The notes: generated by a model from the sequence alone, not told the origin. Shown: positions 54,116-63,428, counted from the first letter of the stretch. The stretch: DNA of 63,549 nt from an uncultured Gammaproteobacteria bacterium (GCA_913043815.1 CAJWNY010000006.1:1-63549); one strand, 5' to 3'. Numbers and translations: made by a program.

Positions 54116-57061
54116 TTACATACTAGCACCCACTCTAAAGTACCAAACACGGCCTCTAAAATCGTGAGTTACAGGGTCGTAACTTGTGTTGTTAGGCACC
54201 CAAGGTGCCTCCTCATCCAACAAGTTCTTCGCCCCAATTGTTACTGAACTAGAACTCAAGAATGCAACCTCGGGAAGTGTGTAGGTGTACTGAGCATCTA
54301 CCGTTACCCAACTGTCAATATTTGAGTTGTAGTACTTAGCGGATGTTGCATCATCAAGGAAAATTTTGATGGTATTCCTCCAAAAACCTGAAGCTGGCTC
54401 ATCAGCAAGAGTCGCCTCATAACCGTCGATATAACGAACAACCGCGTATGCGCGATGATTGTTATTACTCCAGTTCAATGTCCCGTTAATCTTCCACTCA
54501 GGAAGAGCACGCCTCGGCATCACTGGGTTCTTAACGTTGTATTGGCCAACGGAGTCTTTCTGACCCGCTACCTTATACTCTTGCGCCCATGCTGCTGCTA
54601 TGCCCGCCTTCCAAGCACCCATTGAGTTATCAAATGAGTAGCTTGCTTGCAGATCTAAACCGCTTATCGAAGCGGAGTTCTGATTTACAAAATCAGGTAA
54701 GACGCGAAGGATTGCACCAGATCCAGTTCGCAGAACTTGCGAACGATTACCAACGCCTGCAGCAATTGCTTGTGTCACAGTCTGGCCACCATCAATAGCG
54801 GCATTCAGCGCTGTGTTATCAGCAGCAACAATGGACAGATAACTTTCTCTAGAAAGAATATCTTCGTACTCATAGTTATAGTAATCCGCATCAATCTGTA
54901 AACCTTCAAGTGTTCCTTCTGGAACCCATGAGAAACCGACATTCCACATTTCAGCAGACTCAGGCTTCAACTGATCATTACCGACCGTTAAGGAAGGTTT
55001 GTACGCAGATGAACCATTATAGTCAGTCATATTATGGACGGTTGTCACCGTGCCGAACAACTGCTGAATGGAACCTACACGATAAGATGAACCAGCTGAT
55101 GCTCTCGCTGTGATCGTATCGGTCGCACGCCACATAACAGTGATCTTAGGGTCTGTTGTGTCTACACCAAGCTCGTCAAAGTCTTCGTAGCGTATTGCTA
55201 CATTCACATCAATGGATTCACCAATAGGCAGACCAATTTCTGCAAATACCGCAGTGTTAGTTAGTTCACCTGTCCAGTCTGTTGCACCATAGACGAAGTC
55301 TAGGTTACCTGAGTTCATCGTTGCATCAAAAAGAGTACGACCATAATCAACACGTCTCTGAAAACCCAAAGCCAATCCAACAGGACCAGAATCTAAGTTC
55401 GCTATGGTGCCTGCTAATACTGCATCAATAACATCTTGCTCGAAATGCGTGTCAGAGGTTACGCGGCCTAACAGGTAATCGTAAAGCTCTGCAGGGTTGA
55501 CCAATGTCTGATCCGTCTGGCGCGAGCCATCTGGATTCACAAATGAGTTACCAAACGGGTTGAAGTAGTAGCAACTTCCCGCGCCAAAATCGCCACCAGA
55601 TGACGCATAAGCTGCGTTGCCGCTGCCCGCAGTGCCGTTAAACGGGTCACAGTTGGGGCCGCCCACACCATTTATAGCTAACTCCATTTCTACAGACTGA
55701 GTGTCCTGAAGCTCAGTTCTCTGTTGATTAAAAACAGACCGTGAGTACGAAACATCTAGATTCCACTCTTCACCACCAAACTCTAACTCGATGTTAGAAC
55801 CAACTTGCAGACGATCCATAGAACGATCAACTTGCGAATAAGTGCTTAAAGGGCGCTCGCTGGTTCCCATATCATAGATGGTTCGCCCAGCCATTCGTGT
55901 TCCGTTTCTCAACGGCTGAGGAACGATACCTCTGTTCGACGCGTCTTCAATCAAACCTAAATGGTGAGTTGGAATAGTCAAAGAAACAGCATTTGGGTTT
56001 AAAGAGTTGTACCGGAAGAACTCAGATCCGTTAGAACCAGCTTCAAAATATAATTCCACTTTATCTGTTAGATCATAGTGGCCAGTCATGAACATTTGAC
56101 GGGAAGATTCACTACCTTGTAGGGGAAAGAAAGGCCCAAAGTCATAAGCGCATAAAACGCCATTCGCGTACAGGCCCGATCCGCCTTTAGCATCTAAGGC
56201 GTCGGCAGCTTCACAACTTGGGTCAGCATTACCGAAACTAGTACCTGCTGCATTGCGAGGAAACTTTCCATCCTCTACTGCTTGTCCAGGATTTAGACCG
56301 TTAGCTGCCCAAACAGGCGCCTCAGTGCTATACATACGGCCAGGTTGCCCCGTACTAGATACAGTCGAACCACCATGGCGAGAATACATATCGCCAACCG
56401 TTACCATGCCGCGCGACATAGACCCTGCTGAGAACACAACACCGCCTCTATCGCCCTGAGCACCAAAAATCATCTGAACGTTATTAGTATCGCCCTTATT
56501 AACCTCTTCTATCGTCGTGTATTCGTATTGAACATCGAATCCTTCAAAATTTTTCTTCGTAATGAAGTTAACTACACCTGCAATAGCATCCGAGCCATAT
56601 AGCGCTGAAGCACCATCCTTTACTACTTCCATACGTTCTAAAGCAATAGTAGGCACCAGACCCTGAATATTTACAGCCGCGTTGGAGTTACCATCATAGA
56701 ATGTAGCCACATTACGTTTGCCATTAACCAAGACCAATGTTGAAGCCATACCAAGATTACGCAAGTTAACGGTCATTTGACCTAGGCCGGCTGCACCGTT
56801 AAATGTTGCCGAGCGCGTTTCACTACCCGACTGCCAAGGCATTGTATTAATAATCTCAGCCATACCCTGAGCACCTAAGTCCTCGATATCTGCTGATGTC
56901 ATCACAGATAGTGGCGATGGAGAATCTTCAGAAGATCGCTTCAGATAGGAGCCGGTAACAATGACCTCTTCTATCGCTGCATCACTCTCTTCCGCAATCG
57001 CAAATTGCAAACTTCCGACAATAAGCGCGGCACCTCCCAATAGAGGAATAATTTTTTTCAT
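54116..57061 (-). CDS. TonB-dependent outer-membrane receptor
   Basis: A 981-residue outer-membrane receptor. A signal peptide covers about residues 1-23, followed by the TonB-box-like IEEVIVTGSYL. The plug domain (about 45-170) has SPLSVMTSADIEDLGAQG, LRNLGMASTLVLVNGKR and VEVVKDGASALYGSDAIAGV. The rest is a beta-barrel of Tyr/Asp/Asn-rich strands. It is of the large type found in marine gammaproteobacteria that use sugars, lipids or complex organics; the ligand is unknown. AGAGAGAG precedes the ATG. No FecR or sigma factor lies beside it. Confidence 0.93.
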   Translation of the reverse strand: MKKIIPLLGGAALIVGSLQFAIAEESDAAIEEVIVTGSYLKRSSEDSPSPLSVMTSADIEDLGAQGMAEIINTMPWQSGSETRSATFNGAAGLGQMTVNLRNLGMASTLVLVNGKRNVATFYDGNSNAAVNIQGLVPTIALERMEVVKDGASALYGSDAIAGVVNFITKKNFEGFDVQYEYTTIEEVNKGDTNNVQMIFGAQGDRGGVVFSAGSMSRGMVTVGDMYSRHGGSTVSSTGQPGRMYSTEAPVWAANGLNPGQAVEDGKFPRNAAGTSFGNADPSCEAADALDAKGGSGLYANGVLCAYDFGPFFPLQGSESSRQMFMTGHYDLTDKVELYFEAGSNGSEFFRYNSLNPNAVSLTIPTHHLGLIEDASNRGIVPQPLRNGTRMAGRTIYDMGTSERPLSTYSQVDRSMDRLQVGSNIELEFGGEEWNLDVSYSRSVFNQQRTELQDTQSVEMELAINGVGGPNCDPFNGTAGSGNAAYASSGGDFGAGSCYYFNPFGNSFVNPDGSRQTDQTLVNPAELYDYLLGRVTSDTHFEQDVIDAVLAGTIANLDSGPVGLALGFQRRVDYGRTLFDATMNSGNLDFVYGATDWTGELTNTAVFAEIGLPIGESIDVNVAIRYEDFDELGVDTTDPKITVMWRATDTITARASAGSSYRVGSIQQLFGTVTTVHNMTDYNGSSAYKPSLTVGNDQLKPESAEMWNVGFSWVPEGTLEGLQIDADYYNYEYEDILSRESYLSIVAADNTALNAAIDGGQTVTQAIAAGVGNRSQVLRTGSGAILRVLPDFVNQNSASISGLDLQASYSFDNSMGAWKAGIAAAWAQEYKVAGQKDSVGQYNVKNPVMPRRALPEWKINGTLNWSNNNHRAYAVVRYIDGYEATLADEPASGFWRNTIKIFLDDATSAKYYNSNIDSWVTVDAQYTYTLPEVAFLSSSSVTIGAKNLLDEEAPWVPNNTSYDPVTHDFRGRVWYFRVGASM

Positions 57062-57270
57062 TGGATCTCTCTCTTATTTTTTATATTTCGGCGCCCATAA
57101 AAAAGTAATGAGAAACTCGAAGAGAAAGAGAAGTGAAAAAGCGGCCGAAGTACTGCACCCCGCCGCCACGCTTATACCGAACCTCTCCACAACTTCAACC
57201 ACCCATTCCTAGAGCACGACTAAGGTTAACTAAGCAATTAACACTCGCGTACTTTTATGGCCATCACATA

Positions 57271-57290
57271 GGTTTAGCCCTCACTAAACC
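57271..57290. promoter_or_regulatory. 7-bp inverted repeat in the receptor-regulator gap
   Basis: GGTTTAG (57271-57277) and CTAAACC (57284-57290) are perfectly complementary with a six-base spacer. It lies about 210 bases upstream of the receptor ATG in the 57062-57475 gap, which otherwise holds only the MerR-type promoter at its right end and an imperfect repeat near 57328-57351. It could be an operator for the receptor gene. No protein is known. Confidence 0.35.
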
Positions 57291-57437
57291 TCGTTGGAAA
57301 CCTTGATTTAAAACTGTTCAGTTGTCAAACCCTCCCAAGGGGCTTTGATATTGTATATTTTTGGTAGTTTTATTTTTGAATTCAATGCGCGCACTAGAGT
57401 TCGTTTAAGCCATTGTCGAAAAAATTTTATTTAGCTA

Positions 57438-57469
57438 TTGACCTTAGACGCCACTCTAGGGTTTATAGT
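57438..57469 (+). promoter_or_regulatory. MerR-type promoter with a 20-bp spacer for the zntR-like/permease operon
   Basis: A -35 element TTGACC (57438-57443) and a -10 element TATAGT (57464-57469) are separated by exactly 20 bases, longer than the usual 17, as at MerR-family promoters that need DNA untwisting. Within the spacer, ACCTTAGA and TCTAGGGT form a near-perfect dyad about the centre. The layout matches the E. coli zntA promoter in spacing. The predicted start of transcription (about 57476) falls on the first in-frame ATG of the regulator gene. The regulator very likely controls its own operon through this site. Confidence 0.8.
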
Positions 57470-57490
57470 TAACGTATGAAATCCCAAGCA

Positions 57491-57898
57491 ATGTTAAAAA
57501 TCGGTGAGCTTGCCGCACTTGCCAGCGTCTCAAGAGACACACTGCGTTTTTATGAGAAACAGGGGTTAATTACACCGGGTAAGCGAAATAATGTCGGTTA
57601 TCGTCTCTACTCCGAGACAGACGTGAATAGAGTCAGCTTTATTATTAGCGCCAAAGAAGTGGGTTTTACGCTCAACGAGATTCACCAATTATTAGAACTT
57701 GAAGTCACAAAAGACGAAAAGTCCTGTCAAGACATCAAACAGTTTGTGGACGCCAAGATCAGCATAGTCAACGAACGGCTAGAAGACATTAAACGCATCA
57801 AAAAATCTCTGCAAACACTCAGCAATGCATGCTGCGGCGGAGATGAACCAGCCACCCAATGCACTATTCTCGAAGCCTTAAGCGAGCAAACGAACTAG
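57491..57898 (+). CDS. ZntR-like MerR-family metal-responsive regulator
   Basis: A MerR-family activator. The N-terminal winged helix (MLKIGELAALASVSRDTLRFY) is followed by a dimerisation helix and a metal loop. Counting from ATG 57491 puts the metal-binding cysteines at 79, 114, 115 and 124, the same numbers as E. coli ZntR (Cys79, Cys114, Cys115, Cys124). The fifth ZntR ligand, His119, is replaced by Glu119 in CCGGDEPATQC. An ATG at 57476 gives five extra residues but would make the transcript leaderless. The gene is followed by the permease after ten bases. Confidence 0.9.
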   Translation: MLKIGELAALASVSRDTLRFYEKQGLITPGKRNNVGYRLYSETDVNRVSFIISAKEVGFTLNEIHQLLELEVTKDEKSCQDIKQFVDAKISIVNERLEDIKRIKKSLQTLSNACCGGDEPATQCTILEALSEQTN

Positions 57899-57908
57899 GA
57901 CTTTAGGT

Positions 57909-58967
57909 ATGTTACTTATCGAAAACTTTATAGATCTATTCGTTGAATCTGCGCCATGGCTAACGTTGGGCTTATTTGTCGCCGGCATCATGAAAGTATT
58001 TGTGCCTAGCCAACTGATGGCCAAGCACTTAGGCGAACCTGGACTGGTGTCTACTGTAAAAGCCGCGTTGTTTGGCGCGCCGCTGCCCTTGTGCTCCTGC
58101 GGCGTTATCCCAGCTGCTTTGGGCTTGCGCCGCAGCGGTGCTTCGAAAGCGGCGACCACTTCATTCCTGATCTCAACACCGGAGACTGGCGTTGATTCCA
58201 TCTCTATTTCCTACGCAATGTTGGGGCCCTTTATGGCCATTATCCGCCCAGTCGCCGCCATTACCAGCGCCATAGTGGCCGGCCTATTGGTAGGTAAGGA
58301 CTACCCGCCAGTGAGCGCAACCCCAGCTAATTCGCTAAGCGCCGATGAGGAAGATTCCTGCTGCGCCAGCAAAGCTCAACCAGCCGAAGAAAGCCTTATT
58401 AACAAACTCAAAGCAGGCTTGCGCTTTACTTTTGTCGACCTTGTTCGCGATATCGCACTGTGGTTACTCATCGGTTTGACCTTTGCTGCGCTCATTAAAA
58501 CTTATGTCCCCAATGAATTTTTAATCCAATGGGGCGATGGCTTTTTAGCATTTGTCGTAATGGCTATGGTCGGCGTGCCTATGTATGTCTGCGCTACTGC
58601 GTCTACTCCAATCGCGGCAGGACTTTTGTTTTCTGGGGTTTCCCCTGGGGCCGCGTTGGTATTTATGTTGGTTGGTCCGGCAACTAATATCGCAACCGTC
58701 GCCTTAGTAAAAAAGGAATTAGGCACCCGAGCAATTACCGCCTACCTTTCAAGCGTTGTGGGTGTTAGCTTTGCTTTTGGCTATCTCACCAACTACTTAG
58801 TCGACCTGTGGGAAATGGACTTTCTGGCTCAGGCCGAACAAGCACATAATATGGTAAATACACCAGCGGCCTATGCATCAAGTCTGCTCTTGGCGTGTCT
58901 GATGACTTATGTTTTAGCAGGCAAGGTGCGCAAGGCATTCAATCAACAAAGCCCACTAGCCTCTTAA
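57909..58967 (+). CDS. Metal-efflux permease of the SO_0444/ArsP-like family
   Basis: A polytopic inner-membrane permease of 352 residues with about eight to ten spans. Conserved Cys-containing motifs appear in GAPLPLCSCGVIPA near residue 60 and in VPMYVCATASTPIAAG. A cytosolic loop contains a Cys pair (EEDSCCASK near residue 150). The family, often called SO_0444 Cu/Zn efflux transporters and related to ArsP, exports toxic metals or organometals. Its coupling to a ZntR-like regulator supports zinc or a similar divalent metal as substrate; that is inference. Confidence 0.85.
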   Translation: MLLIENFIDLFVESAPWLTLGLFVAGIMKVFVPSQLMAKHLGEPGLVSTVKAALFGAPLPLCSCGVIPAALGLRRSGASKAATTSFLISTPETGVDSISISYAMLGPFMAIIRPVAAITSAIVAGLLVGKDYPPVSATPANSLSADEEDSCCASKAQPAEESLINKLKAGLRFTFVDLVRDIALWLLIGLTFAALIKTYVPNEFLIQWGDGFLAFVVMAMVGVPMYVCATASTPIAAGLLFSGVSPGAALVFMLVGPATNIATVALVKKELGTRAITAYLSSVVGVSFAFGYLTNYLVDLWEMDFLAQAEQAHNMVNTPAAYASSLLLACLMTYVLAGKVRKAFNQQSPLAS

Positions 58968-59021
58968 GCGGGACAGAAAAGGCGGCGGCGCTTTTAGCTT
59001 TGATTGATGAAGAAATTAAAG

Positions 59022-59098
59022 TGGTGCACCCGGTAGGACTCGAACCTACAACCCCCAGGTTCGAAGCCTGGTATTCTATCCAGTTGAACTACGGGTGC
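59022..59098 (-). tRNA. tRNA-Arg (anticodon TCG)
   Basis: A 77-base cloverleaf read on the minus strand. The acceptor stem is GCACCCG/CGGGTGC with discriminator A and an encoded CCA. The D-arm is GTTC/GAAT, the anticodon stem CCAGG/CCTGG with loop CTTCGAA, so the anticodon is TCG (reads CGA, Arg). The T-arm is GTAGG-TTCGAGT-CCTAC. Arg-TCG is less common in gammaproteobacteria than Arg-ACG. It lies between the permease and a D-aminoacylase-like gene. Confidence 0.95.
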
Positions 59099-59245
59099 TT
59101 GGTCGCATGTTGCCCTAGCACCACACGCTTATCAAGAGCCCTACACTGAAATAGGCTGAAAAATGGATTACGACGCATAGCTGCATAATATGGCTAATGT
59201 AAGAGGACAAACCTCACTGTTTTGACCATGTAACCCTTATCGACT

Positions 59246-60937
59246 TTAACTTCTGAGCAAGCGACCAGGAACTGCGCCAGTGTGCTCGTTATTGGCCAGC
59301 ATAATTTCCCCGTTCACCACCGTGTGCATTATGCCGTCAGCCGTTTGCTTTAAGCGTCTCGCCCCAGAAGGTAAATCGTGAACCACTTCAGGCATTCTTG
59401 CACCTACGGTTTTTGGGTCAAAAACAACCAAGTCCGCTGCCATACCTTCGCGCACCAAGCCGCGGTCATGTAAACCCCACATTGTTGCCGTGTTATAGGT
59501 GATTTGTTTAATCGCCTCTTCCAGCGTCAACGCCTGCTTCTCTCTCACCCAGTAACTGAGCAAATGTGTCTGCAATGACGAGTCCATAATCTGCGATACG
59601 TGGGCACCTGAATCTGAAAATGTCACAACTGAACGCGGGTGCTTCATCATTTCCAACACATGGTCTTGATTTTCGTTGGCAATGGGCTGCCTAAAGAACA
59701 TATGGAAATCTCGCTCCAAGGACATATCAATCATTAACTCAACGGGATGCTTGTCTTGCTCCCGGGCCAGCTGGGCCATTGAGGGCTTGTCGTAAACCAT
59801 GTCGTCCATAGGGTAAATAAAGTCCCACTCAGGAGGTCGCGCCTCAGCGCCGACAACCCGGGGCCCCGTGTATTCGCGACTGGCAACTTCTATCAGCTTA
59901 GCCTTAATCACTGGATCACGGAGCTTAATCGCCTGTTCCGCCAACGGAAGTTGCCGAAACTCTGACCAATACTCCCAGTTATCGAAGGGCGTGTTCGATT
60001 GAAAAGACAACAAACTCGAAAGTGCGCGACTATGCACTTGTGCATACATGCGTCCACCCGCTCGAGCTGTTTCATCTAGCAGATCAAAATACGGACGCCA
60101 AAGATCTGGCGCGGCACGAACACTGAACATACCCCAAGTTTGTGGCACACCAGATTCCACCGCCAAATTCATAAGGCGCTGGTGATACTCTCTAATCCGA
60201 TCCGGATCTCGCCCGGGCGCTTCGCCAGCAATTTCAAATAATCCTTTACCGGTTTCACCTACCGCATTAACGATGGCTCGAACTTCGTCCCAATGTGCCA
60301 CCCTACTGGCTACCGGCAGGTCATCGGCGGTTAGGTGATTAAACGTTCGAGACGTAGAAAAGCCAATTGCCCCAGCGCCCATAGCTTCTTTGACAATGTG
60401 CTGCATTTTACGCACTTCGTCTTCACTGGCTTGATCAACAAACGCTCGCTCTCCCATTACATAAGTCCGAATAGCTGAATGGCCAATATAACCCGCATAG
60501 TTAATGCCCTTGGGTAAGTCGTCTATGGCGTCTAAAAACTGCGGAAAGGTTTCCCAACTCCAATCAATGCCTTCAAGCATGGCGTCGCGAGAGAGATCTT
60601 CCGCGCGCTCCAAGTTTTTAAACACCAGATCGGCGTCCTCTTGCTTACAGGGTGCAAGGGTAAATCCGCAGTTGCCCATAACCACACTGGTGACACCGTG
60701 ATAAGAGGAGCAAGAGCCGATAGGATCCCAAAAAACCTGGGCGTCCATATGGGTATGACCATCTACAAAGCCAGGCGAAACAATATGGCCTTCCGCATCG
60801 ACAGTTTGTTTTGCCTTACTATTGAGTCGACCAATGGCAGCAATTTTGCCCTCCACTATGCCCACATCCGCGCGATAACCGGGGTTACCAGAGCCGTCAA
60901 TTACAGTGCCGTTTTTAACCAATAGATCGAAAGTCAT
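59246..60937 (-). CDS. N-acyl-D-amino-acid deacylase/amidohydrolase-3 family protein
   Basis: A metal-dependent amidohydrolase like D-aminoacylase. The first metal motif is in GFVDGHTHMDAQ near residue 57, and DSGAHVSQIM is the late Asp-containing motif. Other family blocks are GYIGHSAIRTYVMGER and GAIGFSTSRTF. GGGAGA precedes the ATG. The 563-residue length is above the roughly 480 of D-aminoacylase, mostly from an extended middle region. It could hydrolyse an N-acyl amino acid, a cyclic amide or related substrate. It is divergent from an alpha/beta hydrolase. Confidence 0.85.
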   Translation of the reverse strand: MTFDLLVKNGTVIDGSGNPGYRADVGIVEGKIAAIGRLNSKAKQTVDAEGHIVSPGFVDGHTHMDAQVFWDPIGSCSSYHGVTSVVMGNCGFTLAPCKQEDADLVFKNLERAEDLSRDAMLEGIDWSWETFPQFLDAIDDLPKGINYAGYIGHSAIRTYVMGERAFVDQASEDEVRKMQHIVKEAMGAGAIGFSTSRTFNHLTADDLPVASRVAHWDEVRAIVNAVGETGKGLFEIAGEAPGRDPDRIREYHQRLMNLAVESGVPQTWGMFSVRAAPDLWRPYFDLLDETARAGGRMYAQVHSRALSSLLSFQSNTPFDNWEYWSEFRQLPLAEQAIKLRDPVIKAKLIEVASREYTGPRVVGAEARPPEWDFIYPMDDMVYDKPSMAQLAREQDKHPVELMIDMSLERDFHMFFRQPIANENQDHVLEMMKHPRSVVTFSDSGAHVSQIMDSSLQTHLLSYWVREKQALTLEEAIKQITYNTATMWGLHDRGLVREGMAADLVVFDPKTVGARMPEVVHDLPSGARRLKQTADGIMHTVVNGEIMLANNEHTGAVPGRLLRS

Positions 60938-61029
60938 ATGTTCTCCCTAACGCCTTTATCCCCAGCGTCTAATATCATTGCTTTTTTGCATGGTAGCATG
61001 AGGTTTTAACCTTCATAGCCCTATATTCA

Positions 61030-61839
61030 ATGCCCCACTCTGCACACGAAAGCCAAACGGCACACCAACTTGCCTACACCGTCCACCCCGGCAATGGTCC
61101 TTACCTAATGCTCCTACACGGATTCATATCTTCTAGCGCCCAGTGGTTAGATAACCTGCAAGCACTAGGACAAGTATGCCAGCCTGTAACAGTTGACCTG
61201 TGGGGACATGGCAGCTCGCCCGCTCCGGAGGATTTGCGGTACTACAGCCCTGCCTCTTATGGACTTCAATTTGAAGAAATACGCAAAGCCTTAGGCGTGG
61301 AAAAATGGCTCGTCTGTGGATATTCGTTAGGCGCCGGCCTAACCATTCGCTATGCCTATGACTATCCAGATCATGTTATTGGTCATATTTTTACCAACTC
61401 TAATTCAGCGCTTGCGGACCCGGCACAAATACTCGATTGGAAAGCCACTGCGTCAAAGGCCAGCGAAAAAATTAGGCTGGGCGGCCTTGCGGCCATAGAA
61501 AAAATTCCCGTCCACCCGCGCCGAGCTAAAACGCTACCCGCCCATATATATGAAGCATTAATGAAAGACGCCAGTAAATTTTCGCCCATTGGCATAGCAA
61601 ATACTCTACTGGCCACTAATCCAAACACCTGCATCAGAGACATTGCACCATACAACCCTCGCCCAGTATTGTTATGCGCTGGGGATAAAGAGCGCCGATT
61701 CAAGAATAATAAACTGTGGGCTCTGGAACACATGGCCAGCCTAAAATGCGTCAGTTTTGATGCAGGTCATGGGGTTAATATGGAGGCGTCAGAGGGTTTT
61801 AATAAGGCCGTAATGCAATTCATACAATCACTCGTTTGA
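61030..61839 (+). CDS. Alpha/beta hydrolase
   Basis: A 269-residue soluble hydrolase. The oxyanion motif is LLHGFISSSAQWLDN near residue 28, the nucleophile elbow GYSLGAG near residue 97, an acidic residue lies in LLCAGDKERRF and the His in FDAGHGVNMEAS. There is no signal peptide. The ATG has a weak ribosome-binding site. It lies 68 bases upstream of the CitE-like gene on the same strand and so may share a transcript. The substrate is unknown. Confidence 0.82.
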   Translation: MPHSAHESQTAHQLAYTVHPGNGPYLMLLHGFISSSAQWLDNLQALGQVCQPVTVDLWGHGSSPAPEDLRYYSPASYGLQFEEIRKALGVEKWLVCGYSLGAGLTIRYAYDYPDHVIGHIFTNSNSALADPAQILDWKATASKASEKIRLGGLAAIEKIPVHPRRAKTLPAHIYEALMKDASKFSPIGIANTLLATNPNTCIRDIAPYNPRPVLLCAGDKERRFKNNKLWALEHMASLKCVSFDAGHGVNMEASEGFNKAVMQFIQSLV

Positions 61840-61907
61840 AGCCCAGTTCAAGTAAACTCACTGCTTAGGGTAAAACGTATAGCCGTAAGAAAAGACAAAG
61901 GAGCATT

Positions 61908-62819
61908 ATGCATCTTCAACCCAAACGACCTCGCCGCTGTGTTCTCTCAGTGCCAGGCAGTTCAGAAAAAATGATGACTAAAGCTGCGGCAACTAAAGTA
62001 GATCAGATTCTGCTTGATTTAGAGGACGCCGTTGCACCCAACGCCAAAGCCGCCGCCCGAGGGCAAGTTGTAAACGCTCTTAATACTTTTGATTGGCAGG
62101 CCAAGGTACTCTGCGTACGAATTAACGACGTACAAACGCAATGGTGTCATGACGACGTCATTGAAATAGTCACCGGTGCCGGTGCGCGCATAGACACCAT
62201 TATGCTGACCAAAACCAAATGCGCTGGAGACGTGAAATTCCTCCATCTATTACTCGATCAACTAGAACTAAAACTGGGCCTGAGCAAGCGTATTGGCATT
62301 GAATGCCTCATAGAGGATGTTGAGGGCCTAATGAATGTTGAAGAAATTGCAGCAAGCTCAAACCGGTTGGAGGCCATGACGTTTGGAATGGGGGATTACT
62401 CCGCCAGCCAACAAATGCACCTAGAATCCGTAGGCAGCACCGGTGACTACCCACCAGATATCTGGCACTACCCAAGATATAAAATGACCATTGCCTGCAG
62501 AGCCTTTGGCTTGGAATCAATAGATGGTCCCTATGCGGACTTTAAAGATTTAGACACACTAGCCAATGAAAGTAAGTACGCACTTACGCTTGGAATGTCA
62601 GGAAAGTGGGCAATTCACCCTAGCCAAATTGCAATTGCGCAACAAACATTTTCTCCAGACAGTGACACCTTGACCAGAGCTCGTAAGCACAAGGCTGCAT
62701 ACGAGCAAGCATTAAGAGACGGTTTGGGGGCAATTCGTGTAGATGGGGTAATGGTAGACGCAGCGAGTATTCGAATGTTGCAGAACACCTTGGATCGGGC
62801 TGAACTAATGGGGCTTTAA
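61908..62819 (+). CDS. CitE/malyl-CoA lyase-like HpcH/HpaI aldolase
   Basis: A TIM-barrel C-C lyase of the citrate lyase beta/malyl-CoA lyase group. Key residues are in LLDLEDAVAP, the Glu in GIECLIEDVEGL and the Asp in GMGDYSAS, which bind the metal and acyl-CoA. CVLSVPGSSEKMM near residue 12 is the family N terminus. At 303 residues it fits the stand-alone Mcl-like or CitE-like enzymes rather than the ACP-bound citrate lyase subunit. CAAAGGAG precedes the ATG. It may cleave a malyl- or methylmalyl-CoA-like substrate. Confidence 0.85.
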   Translation: MHLQPKRPRRCVLSVPGSSEKMMTKAAATKVDQILLDLEDAVAPNAKAAARGQVVNALNTFDWQAKVLCVRINDVQTQWCHDDVIEIVTGAGARIDTIMLTKTKCAGDVKFLHLLLDQLELKLGLSKRIGIECLIEDVEGLMNVEEIAASSNRLEAMTFGMGDYSASQQMHLESVGSTGDYPPDIWHYPRYKMTIACRAFGLESIDGPYADFKDLDTLANESKYALTLGMSGKWAIHPSQIAIAQQTFSPDSDTLTRARKHKAAYEQALRDGLGAIRVDGVMVDAASIRMLQNTLDRAELMGL

Positions 62820-62877
62820 GCGCGCACAAATGAGCCAGCACAAGTGTGCACGCAGAAATACACGCCTAAAAAACACT

Positions 62878-63428
62878 ATGAACAAAATAGCACCACTGAA
62901 ATTCGATAACCTGACTCCGGATATTTGCCCGTATAAGCTCTGCGCCGAGCATTTGCCTCATGGATAAAGGCCAGTATTTCAGGCCAATGAAAGAGCGAAA
63001 ATCCTCATCGTGGGGCAAGCACTAGGCACTGCAGTGCATGAAACCGGCATTATCTTCAACGACCCTAGCGGCAAACGCTCGCACGACTGGCTCGACATAA
63101 CCACTTAGGTCTTTTATGCCAAAGAATTGGACGATAATGTGCCCGTGGGGTTTTGCCAGCCCGGCCGGGGCAAACGGGTGACTTGCCACCCAGCCCCGAG
63201 TGCGCTGTAATGTGGAGAGCTGAATTGCTATCTCACTTAACCAATATAGAATTCACTGTAGTCATTGGCCGCTATGCCATAGATTGGCAGCTTAAACCTA
63301 AGTCTTCCATGAACTTACAAAAAATAGTCGCGGACTAGAGAGAGTATTTACCCAACTTTTTGCCGCTCCCTCACCCCAGCCCGAGCAACACAATATGTCT
63401 AAAAAACAACCGATGGGTGGAGGCATAA
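62878..63428 (+). pseudogene. Decayed uracil-DNA-glycosylase-family gene
   Basis: Reading from ATG 62878 gives a recognisable family protein broken by a TAA (62965), a TAG (63106), a one-base frameshift near 63172 and, in the new frame, a TAG (63336) where the intact family has Trp. The fragments carry AKILIVGQALGT, IIFNDPSGKR, QPGRGK, TGDLPPSPEC, EFTVVIGRYAIDW and LPLPHPSPSN, in the order and spacing of the small UDG-like family (GQAPG and HPSP motifs). The last codon is followed by TAA at 63426. The remaining 120 bases of the window hold nothing I can identify. Confidence 0.88.

Noticed and set aside
58895-59149. 84-codon plus-strand frame covering the tRNA region
   Set aside because: It runs across the tRNA-Arg gene on the opposite strand and the end of the permease gene in another frame, so it is an artefact.
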